Assembly: GCA_937961295.1 (NCBI GenBank)
Contig: CALGOK010000128.1
Location: forward strand, 1 to 13,397
Length of the DNA stretch: 13,397 bases
Direction of reading: 5' to 3'
DNA from: an uncultured Gemmatimonadota bacterium
GTDB lineage: Bacteria > Gemmatimonadota > Gemmatimonadetes > Gemmatimonadales > GWC2-71-9
Positions within the stretch are counted from its first letter, which is position 1; each line of letters starts with the position of its first letter. A program made the position numbers and the translations under genes. Below, in pieces: positions 1 to 5,144 of this stretch. The notes below the pieces were generated by a model. That model saw only the letters and a program-made list of their open reading frames with translations. It was not told the DNA's origin and searched no databases.

Positions 1-1029
1 CGCCTCCTTCCGCACCACGCGCGGCCAGAGGCCGATCCGGATCTCCCGCATGGCGAGCCCGCGCATGGTGACGGCCAGCGCCTGGGCACCGGTGTTTCCC
101 GACTGCCCGGCGACCACCGGGAGCAGCACCGCCAGCGCGGTGAACCGCGCGATGGTGCCCTCGAACAGGCCCACCACCGCCGCGGCGAGGAAGGCGGTGG
201 CGAGGTTGATCTCCAGCCACGGCAGCCGCTTCTTGACCGCGAAGAGCACCGGGGAGAGTGCCCGCTCGTCGCGGCTCACGCCCACCATCGCCTGCATGTC
301 GCCGGCCATGTCCTCCTGCGCCGCGATCGCCAGGGTGTCGTAGCGGATCACCCCGATCAGCCGTCCCTCGAAGTCCACCACCGGAAGACTCGTGAGGCGG
401 CCCGTGCTGAAGTGCTCGACGATCTCGTCCTGCGGATCGATCGCCTGCACCGCGACCGTGGGACGCATGAGCGACTCGATCATGAGGTCGGACCCGGCCA
501 CGGCCAGGAGCTGCAGCGGGACTGCCCCGACGAGGCGGCCGTCCTCGTCGCTGACAAACACGTCGGCGACCCGCTGGGTCCGGGCCGAGCGGACGCGCTC
601 GAGCGCCTGCTGGACCGTGGTGCCGGGCCTGAAGCCGACCGCGCGCGGATCCATCAGGCGTCCCGCGGTCTCGGGCGGGTACTCCGCCATCATCCGCAGG
701 TCGCGGGCGAGCGCCGGATCAAGCCGCTGGATCAGGTCGGCGCGCGGCTCGTCATCCATCCAGCCGAGGAGCGCGACCGCCCCCACCGGGTCCATGCCGG
801 CGATGAGGTTGCATCGCGCCTCGCTCGGCAGGGCCTCCACCACCTCGGCGGCGACGCCGGGGGCGAGTCGCTCGACCAGCTGCACCGCGTGCCGGACCGG
901 CTGGATGCGGACGAGGGGCGTGATCTCCGCCGCCGGGAGCAGCTCCAGCTCGCGCGAGGCCTCGTCGGGGAACTCGCGCACGAACGTCCGCGTGAGCCGG
1001 GCGAATCCGGTGGCGGCATCACCCGGCAT
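1..1029 (-). CDS. mgtE: Magnesium transporter MgtE (3' part missing at window edge)
   Basis: Mg2+-gated Mg2+ channel/transporter of the inner membrane. Reading leftwards from the ATG at 1029-1027, 343 codons are open to the window edge. Domains in order: MgtE N superhelical domain (about residues 5-115), a CBS pair (about 118-245, opening with the typical EYPPETAGRLMDP motif), a linker helix, then the start of the membrane domain. TM1 is about 271-290 (LPWLEINLATAFLAAAVVGLFE) and TM2 about 297-320, carrying the family signature VVAGQSGNTGAQALAV. A usual MgtE is about 450 residues, so roughly three TM helices, including the conserved Mg2+-pore Asp, lie outside the window. The ATG lies 9 nt inside the end of the upstream gene, with GAGG 6 nt before it, which implies translational coupling. 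In this family the N and CBS domains sense cytosolic Mg2+ and close the pore. Confidence 0.93.
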   Translation of the reverse strand, partial: MPGDAATGFARLTRTFVREFPDEASRELELLPAAEITPLVRIQPVRHAVQLVERLAPGVAAEVVEALPSEARCNLIAGMDPVGAVALLGWMDDEPRADLIQRLDPALARDLRMMAEYPPETAGRLMDPRAVGFRPGTTVQQALERVRSARTQRVADVFVSDEDGRLVGAVPLQLLAVAGSDLMIESLMRPTVAVQAIDPQDEIVEHFSTGRLTSLPVVDFEGRLIGVIRYDTLAIAAQEDMAGDMQAMVGVSRDERALSPVLFAVKKRLPWLEINLATAFLAAAVVGLFEGTIARFTALAVLLPVVAGQSGNTGAQALAVTMRGLAMREIRIGLWPRVVRKEA

Positions 1030-1888
1030 CGGGCGCCTCGCCGTCGCTCACCAGCGGCCGTGAGGGGTCCTCGCCGCTGGAGGTGGCGGCGAGCCCCGCC
1101 ACGAACCCCGTGGTGCCGAGCTGGAACAGCTCCGCGAGCGCGCCAGCGGTCACCTGCCCGGGGCCCGGCCCGCGACCCGATGCCTCGCGCTCGAGCCGGC
1201 GCAGGGTCTGGTAGCGCACCGCGCCCAGGAGGCGGTCCTGCTCGTCCACCACGGGCAGCGCATGGAAGCTCTGCCAGCCCGGATGCTCGCGCACCTGTGC
1301 GACCGGCAACCACACATTCACCCGACTCACGTCGCGGTGCATCGCGGCACTCAACGGGTCGCGCGCCCGGGCGATCATCAGTTCAGGCACGTCGAGCACG
1401 CCGACGAGGTGCTGTTCCCGGTCCACGATGTAGATGTAGTACAACAGGTCGCGTGCGGCGCGCATCAACCTGGTGCGCGCGTCGGCCACGAGCACGTCGT
1501 CGGGGAGCTGGAAGATGGACGGATCCATCACCGCCCCCGCGGTCCCCTCGGGATACGACAACACGCGGGCGAGCGGCTCGCGCGTCTCCTGGGGGAGGGC
1601 CGCCAACAGCGCATCCCGCTGCGCCGGCTCCATGGCGCGCGCGACCGGGGCGATGTCGTCGGCGCTCAGCTCCGCGGCGATCGCCGCGGTGTCCTCGGTC
1701 GCGAGGTGCGCGAGGCATTCCGCCGCGACCAGCACCGTCATGTTGCGAAGCACCATCGCCGCCGGGCGCGCCGGCACGGCGGCGAGCACCGCGGACGCGT
1801 CGGCCACGGGGACCTGCTCGAGCGTCATGGCGGCACGCGCCGGGTGGAGTGCGAGGAACGCGCGCCCGAGACGGTCTTCGGCGATCAC
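1019..1888 (-). CDS. MgtE N-domain/CBS-pair protein without a transmembrane domain
   Basis: 289-residue soluble protein resembling only the cytosolic half of MgtE. An alpha-helical MgtE N-like region (about residues 10-110, beginning RAFLALHPARAA) is followed by two CBS domains (about 115-185, with SYPEGTAGAVMDPSIF, and 185-235, with HALPVVDEQDRLLGAVRY). It ends in a short Gly/Asp-rich tail and has no hydrophobic segment long enough to span a membrane. The GTG at 1888-1886 overlaps the mscS stop as GTGA, so I prefer it; an in-frame GTG at 1918 would add 10 residues. It sits directly before a complete-type mgtE and overlaps its start. Inference: it could be an accessory Mg2+/nucleotide-sensing subunit for that channel, or a diverged duplicate that has lost its membrane domain. 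Confidence 0.8.
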   Translation of the reverse strand: MIAEDRLGRAFLALHPARAAMTLEQVPVADASAVLAAVPARPAAMVLRNMTVLVAAECLAHLATEDTAAIAAELSADDIAPVARAMEPAQRDALLAALPQETREPLARVLSYPEGTAGAVMDPSIFQLPDDVLVADARTRLMRAARDLLYYIYIVDREQHLVGVLDVPELMIARARDPLSAAMHRDVSRVNVWLPVAQVREHPGWQSFHALPVVDEQDRLLGAVRYQTLRRLEREASGRGPGPGQVTAGALAELFQLGTTGFVAGLAATSSGEDPSRPLVSDGEAPDAG

Positions 1889-2715
1889 GATGGTTGCTTC
1901 GTGACCAGCAGGGTGCACGTCGCCTCGCGGAACGGGTTTGCCGGGACGATCAGTCGCCCGTGCGGCCCGTCCAGCACCACGGTGGTCGCGGTGAGTTCGA
2001 TGATGGTCCCCTCGACCCCGCTGATGCGCACCCGCTGCCCCACCTCGAAGGCCTTCCGCATGTAGTGCGATCCGATGATGTTGGCGATCGCCGTGCGGGC
2101 GCCGAGGCCGAAGGCGAGCGCGAAGCCGCCAAGCAGCGCCGCGAGCACCACCGAGAAGATCGCGGTGAGGAGCGACACGTCCACGCCCAGCTGCGCGATG
2201 GCGAGGACGATCGCGGCGGCGATGACCGCGGCCCGGACCAGCTCCGCGAGCCCGGGGCCAATCGGGCTGCCGCTCCTGGCGGCGGTGGCGTTCACCGCGC
2301 CACGGGCGAGGTTTCCCGTCACGATGCCGGCCACCAGGATCAGCACCACCGCGAACACGCGCGGCACGAACAGGGCCAGGCTGTCGACCACCGCGCTCAC
2401 GAGCGCGATGCCGAGCGCGTCCGCGGCCGTCGCGACGAAGAGGAGCAGCACGACCCAGAACACCACGCCGGCGACGATGCTCGAGGCGCCGCGGTCACCC
2501 CCCAAGCCACCCAGCGAGATGCGGAAGGCGCGCCCCGGAATGGCGCGCTCGATCGCGGCCATGATCCGCACGACGACGGCCCGCAGCAGGAACGCCAACG
2601 CGATGCCCACGGCGAGCAGGAGGGCGGCGGTGACCAGGCGCCCCTGGTTCTCCACGAACCAGCGGCCGACATCCCACACGGAACGTTGCACGTCAGGAGG
2701 TAGCTCGGTCTGCAT
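1885..2715 (-). CDS. Small-conductance mechanosensitive channel (MscS family)
   Basis: 276-residue inner-membrane channel expected to open under membrane tension and release solutes on hypo-osmotic shock. Four hydrophobic segments precede a pore-type helix rich in Ala and Gly (SVVLAALLGGFALAFGLGARTAIANIIG). After it comes the MscS beta-domain pattern FEVGQRVRISGVEGTIIELTATTVVL, ending in DGPHGRLIVPANPF. The protein is short and lacks the long C-terminal cytoplasmic vestibule of E. coli MscS, like many compact MscS/CmpX-type proteins. The frame is open 45 codons further upstream, but the ATG at 2715-2713 has AGGAGG 4 nt before it and the first TM begins soon after, so this start is preferred. 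It is the first gene of the minus-strand unit with the two MgtE-type genes, consistent with a shared osmotic/ionic homeostasis role. Confidence 0.88.
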   Translation of the reverse strand: MQTELPPDVQRSVWDVGRWFVENQGRLVTAALLLAVGIALAFLLRAVVVRIMAAIERAIPGRAFRISLGGLGGDRGASSIVAGVVFWVVLLLFVATAADALGIALVSAVVDSLALFVPRVFAVVLILVAGIVTGNLARGAVNATAARSGSPIGPGLAELVRAAVIAAAIVLAIAQLGVDVSLLTAIFSVVLAALLGGFALAFGLGARTAIANIIGSHYMRKAFEVGQRVRISGVEGTIIELTATTVVLDGPHGRLIVPANPFREATCTLLVTKQPS

Positions 2716-2719
2716 CGTG

Positions 2720-2725
2720 CCTCCT
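2720..2725 (-). promoter_or_regulatory. Ribosome binding site AGGAGG deciding the mscS start
   Basis: On the minus strand a perfect AGGAGG lies 4 nt before the ATG at 2715. It decides against the upstream in-frame start at 2850, whose N-terminal extension (Arg-rich and Gly-rich, no domain) also overlaps the likely promoter. Confidence 0.75.
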
Positions 2726-2790
2726 GCCGGGACGATCGGGAAGGGAGCGAACGAGCGACAGCGGCCAACACGGTAGGGGGTGGCACCGAA

Positions 2791-2820
2791 ATAGTACCCC
2801 CCCGCGACAGACCGGTTCAA
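2791..2820 (-). promoter_or_regulatory. Sigma-70-like promoter for the mscS-mgtE unit
   Basis: On the minus strand TTGAAC (2820-2815) and TACTAT (2796-2791) are separated by 18 nt, close to TTGACA and TATAAT. Transcription would begin near 2784 and leave a leader of about 70 nt before the mscS ATG. The spacer contains a run of seven G. The rest of the 252-nt divergent intergenic region (2716-2967) shows no RNA gene or recognised Mg2+ riboswitch. No convincing promoter could be picked for the plus-strand lipoprotein gene. Confidence 0.5.
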
Positions 2821-2967
2821 CCGTCGCCCGGCGCTGGGCTTCCGGAGCATGCTGGTCGGTGCGATGGCGCATCCTAGGGCGATCGTGCGCGTCTACGCAT
2901 GGGACCATGGAGTCATCCGACCCACCATTCCTGCCATCCGGTTTCGGCCGCCGACCCAAGAGGAACC

Positions 2968-3618
2968 ATGCACCGTACCCCCGCATTCACCGCCCATCGC
3001 TTGGGGCTCATCGGCCTCGTGCTCGGGGCCATCACCGCCTGCGGCCCGACCTTTACCGACTCGACGACTGACCCGGCCGACCCCGCGGCATCCCTGATCA
3101 GCCTGTCCTCGGCCAGTCTCGGTCCGGAGGTGATGAAGGGACTCGCCGTGGTCCGCCAGGCCACCGCTGCGTTCCACGACGTGGGCGTCGCCATCGCTGC
3201 CGGATATGGCGCCCCGGCCGCGATGGACTGCGCCTCGAGCCCCGCCGGGGCGATGGGCGTCCATTCCGTTCGGAGTGGTTCCTTCGACCAGGCCGTGGTG
3301 CCGACCGAGCCGGAGGTCCTGCTCTACCTCCCGAAGAAGAACGGCGGCTTCAGGCTCGTGGGCGTGGAGTATCTCGTTCCGGTCCTGGTCCGAAACAACA
3401 GCACGAACGTGGTTTCCCCCTGGTTCGATGCCACCCATTGGGGCCCGGGGTACACGCAAGTGACCCCCCCGCCGTCGGTGTTCGGGGAGGTGTTCGAGGG
3501 GCCGATGCCCGGCCACGAACCCGGGATGCCCTGGCACTACGACAAGCACGTGTGGGTCTGGGAGACCAATCCCGCTGGCATGTTCAGCCAGTGGAATCCG
3601 TCGATCAGTTGCCCCTGA
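2968..3618 (+). CDS. Conserved lipoprotein of unknown function
   Basis: 216 residues. The N-terminus is a lipoprotein signal peptide: a basic start (MHRTPAFTAHR), a hydrophobic core (LGLIGLVLGA) and lipobox ITAC with Cys25, so the protein should be lipid-anchored and face the periplasm or cell surface. The mature part has an Ala/Val-rich helix near 56-80, a DCASSPAGAMGVH motif (Cys88), a beta-rich middle (EVLLYLPKKNGGFRLVGVEYLVPVLV) and a striking His/Trp/Pro-rich end, PGHEPGMPWHYDKHVWVW at 181-198, then NPAGMFSQWNP and Cys215. Cys88 and Cys215 could form a disulfide. The ending resembles proteins I have seen annotated only as hypothetical, and I assign no activity. The ATG at 2968 has AAGAGGA upstream and gives a clean signal peptide; an earlier in-frame ATG at 2899 does not. 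Confidence 0.8.
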   Translation: MHRTPAFTAHRLGLIGLVLGAITACGPTFTDSTTDPADPAASLISLSSASLGPEVMKGLAVVRQATAAFHDVGVAIAAGYGAPAAMDCASSPAGAMGVHSVRSGSFDQAVVPTEPEVLLYLPKKNGGFRLVGVEYLVPVLVRNNSTNVVSPWFDATHWGPGYTQVTPPPSVFGEVFEGPMPGHEPGMPWHYDKHVWVWETNPAGMFSQWNPSISCP

Positions 3619-3638
3619 GGCTCAACCTCGATCGATCT

Positions 3639-3674
3639 GGCGGCGCGGGGCAGCGAGGGCGGCCCCGCGCCGCC
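3639..3674. terminator. Strong GC hairpin after the lipoprotein gene
   Basis: A perfect 13-bp stem (3639-3651 pairs with 3662-3674) encloses a 10-nt loop. CTCAAC at 3621-3626 and GTTGAG at 3678-3683 can extend it. It lies 20 nt after the stop codon at 3618. There is no real T-run, only ATTGTT, so intrinsic termination is plausible but not assured; it may instead protect the mRNA 3' end. Confidence 0.55.
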
Positions 3675-3684
3675 ATTGTTGAGG

Positions 3685-3690
3685 TAGCTT
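3685..3690 (+). promoter_or_regulatory. TAGCTT promoter-like box ahead of sbtA
   Basis: TAGCTTTCCG lies 10 nt downstream of the GC hairpin and about 80 nt before the sbtA ATG. The identical decamer precedes iadA, and TAGCTT also precedes cphA. It fits a -10 element of the form TAnnnT. No clear -35 is visible. An initiation near 3697 would give a leader of about 74 nt. Confidence 0.4.
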
Positions 3691-3770
3691 TCCGGGTCGC
3701 AGGATGACAGAACCGAGCGGCTACGCGACGCCCCGGCCCACCCGGCGGCCCACCACCAACCGGACGAGCG

Positions 3771-4751
3771 ATGGAAGCCCTCGACGCGATCCGCGCCAAC
3801 CTCCTTTCGCCGGCGATCCTGTTCTTCGCGCTGGGGCTCTTTGCCGCGATCGTGAAGAGCGACCTCAAGCTCCCCGAGCCGGTCTACGTCACCCTCACCA
3901 CGTACCTGCTGGTGGCGATCGGCTTCAAGGGTGGCGTGGCGATCGCCGAGGCGGGCGTGGCTGCAGTGTGGCTCCCGGCGCTGGCGGCGATGGTGCTCGG
4001 TGCGCTCATTCCCCTGTGGACCTACCCGGTGCTGCGCTATGGCGGACGGCTCTCGGGCGTTGACGCCGCCGCCATCGCGGCACACTACGGCTCCGTCAGC
4101 GCCGTGACCTACATCACCGCCACCAACTATCTCGCGGCCATCGACCAGCCGTTCGAGAACTACACCACCGCCCTGCTGGCAGTGATGGAGGCGCCGGCCA
4201 TCGTGGTCGGCGTGGTGCTCGGCAAGATGGTCACCGACCAGGGCCGCGCGAGGGACTTCGCGTCGATCAAGGTGGCCACGCACGAGGCGGTGCTGGGGCG
4301 GAGCACCGTCCTGCTGGTGGGTGCCCTGCTGGTGGGTGCGCTGTCCGGGACGGCGGGCATGGCCAAGGTCGAGGCGTTCTTCGTGACACCGTTCCAAGGC
4401 GTGCTGGCGCTCTTCCTGCTCGAGATGGGCGTCGTGGCCGGACGTCGGCTCGAGGACCTGCGCAAGGTGGGCCCCTTCCTGCTGGCGTTCGGCATCATCA
4501 TGCCGCTCGGCCACGGCGTCCTCGGCGTGTGGCTCGGCCAGCTGGTCGGCCTGCAGCTCGGGGGCGCCACGTTGCTCGGCGTGCTCGCCGCCAGCGCGAG
4601 CTACATCGCCGCTCCGGCGGCCATCCGCATGTCGCTGCCGAGCGCCAACCCGACCCTGTACCTCACCTCGGCGCTCGCCATCACCTTCCCCTTCAACATC
4701 GCCCTCGGCATTCCGATCTACTTCGAGGCGGCACGGCGGCTCTATGGCTGA
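3771..4751 (+). CDS. sbtA: Sodium-dependent bicarbonate transporter family permease (SbtA)
   Basis: 326-residue integral membrane protein with about ten hydrophobic segments running the whole length. It matches the SbtA family, whose cyanobacterial members import HCO3- with Na+. Recognisable stretches are LSPAILFFALGLFAAIVKSDLKLPE at the N-terminus, HYGSVSAVTYI in the middle, EAPAIVVGVVLGK, a second-half LFLLEMGVVAGRRL, and the end SASYIAAPAAIRMSLPSANPTLYLT. It is somewhat shorter than cyanobacterial SbtA (about 370), mostly in the central cytosolic loop. The ATG at 3771 directly precedes this conserved start; only a weak GGACGAG serves as ribosome site. The next gene overlaps it by 8 nt and encodes the matching PII-like regulator, which strengthens the call. 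In a heterotroph the bicarbonate may feed carboxylases and carbamoyl-phosphate synthesis rather than a carboxysome. Confidence 0.9.
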   Translation: MEALDAIRANLLSPAILFFALGLFAAIVKSDLKLPEPVYVTLTTYLLVAIGFKGGVAIAEAGVAAVWLPALAAMVLGALIPLWTYPVLRYGGRLSGVDAAAIAAHYGSVSAVTYITATNYLAAIDQPFENYTTALLAVMEAPAIVVGVVLGKMVTDQGRARDFASIKVATHEAVLGRSTVLLVGALLVGALSGTAGMAKVEAFFVTPFQGVLALFLLEMGVVAGRRLEDLRKVGPFLLAFGIIMPLGHGVLGVWLGQLVGLQLGGATLLGVLAASASYIAAPAAIRMSLPSANPTLYLTSALAITFPFNIALGIPIYFEAARRLYG

Positions 4752-5055
4752 CGCAAATACCCATCCGATCAAGCTCGTCACCATCGTCTGCGAGGCGCAT
4801 GCGCGCGATGCGGTGACGGGACTGCTCCGCGACGTGGGTGCGCACGGCTGGACGCTGTTCCAGGTCGAGGGCGACGGCGCACACGGCACCCGGCCCGCCG
4901 ACATCCCCGAGTTCGCCAACATCCAGATCGAGGTGCTGCTCCAACCCGAGGCTGCCTCGGCGCTGCTCGAACGCCTGGAGAACGACTTCTTCCCGCTCTA
5001 CGCCATGGTGGCGTTCGAATCGGACGTGCGGGTGCTTCGGCGGGGAAAGTTCTGA
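4744..5055 (+). CDS. sbtB: PII-like signalling protein of the SbtB type
   Basis: 103-residue ferredoxin-like-fold protein resembling SbtB, the trimeric nucleotide-binding PII-like partner that controls SbtA in cyanobacteria. The family pattern is visible: beta-1 IKLVTIVCEA, helix with ARDAVTGLLRDVGAHGWTLF (in place of the usual GATGYT), a flexible loop with GDGAHGTRPADIP, then FANIQIEVLLQPEAASALLERLENDFFPLYAMVAFESDVRVLRRGKF. It stops at the RRGKF strand, without the Cys-containing C-terminal R-loop seen in some SbtB proteins. The ATG overlaps the last 8 nt of sbtA, so the two are translationally coupled and the protein should be made with its transporter. The ligand (cAMP, AMP or ADP/ATP in characterised homologues) cannot be read from the sequence. 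Confidence 0.85.
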   Translation: MADANTHPIKLVTIVCEAHARDAVTGLLRDVGAHGWTLFQVEGDGAHGTRPADIPEFANIQIEVLLQPEAASALLERLENDFFPLYAMVAFESDVRVLRRGKF

Positions 5056-5091
5056 TGGGGATGGCGGCGGGATTAGACTCATGAACCACGG

Positions 5092-5135
5092 ATCCTTCGA
5101 CTCCGCACCGGCTGCGCCGGTGCTTCGCTCAGGAT
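5092..5135. repeat. REP-like palindromic element (ATCCTTCGACT...CGCTCAGGAT)
   Basis: Imperfect palindrome: outer arms ATCCT (5092-5096) and AGGAT (5131-5135), and an inner perfect 8-bp stem GCACCGGC/GCCGGTGC (5105-5112 with 5116-5123) around TGC. The ends TCCTTCGACT and TTCGCTCAGGA match a dispersed intergenic palindrome known to me from many bacterial genomes and MAGs; that is from memory, not a search. It lies between sbtB (stop ending 5055) and the acylase start, so it may also act as terminator or mRNA stabiliser. Only one copy occurs in this window. Confidence 0.6.
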
Positions 5136-5141
5136 GAGGAG
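5136..5141 (+). promoter_or_regulatory. Ribosome binding site GAGGAG for the acylase GTG start
   Basis: GAGGAG ends 3 nt before the GTG at 5145. It directly abuts the palindromic element and supports this GTG over the ATG at 5199, which would leave a signal peptide without a basic N-region. Confidence 0.6.
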
Positions 5142-5144
5142 CCA

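Noticed and set aside
412..2703. 763-codon open frame on the plus strand
   Set aside because: It covers the MgtE and MscS genes on the other strand and reads as Arg/Asp/His-rich low-complexity sequence.
2716..2967. Mg2+ riboswitch ahead of the mscS-mgtE unit
   Set aside because: The predicted leader is only about 70 nt and shows no M-box or ykkC-like architecture that I can recognise.
3704..4063. Plus-strand frame starting at ATG 3704, 13 nt after a TAGCTT box
   Set aside because: It overlaps sbtA in another frame and encodes Arg/Pro-rich nonsense. A leader-peptide role cannot be excluded but nothing supports it.
3537..4922. 461-codon open frame on the minus strand over sbtA
   Set aside because: Antisense to a clear membrane protein; no hydrophobic or domain pattern of its own.
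5081..5137. Short frame encoding MNHGSFDSAPAAPVLRSG
   Set aside because: It lies almost wholly in the REP-like palindrome, so the coding appearance follows from the repeat.
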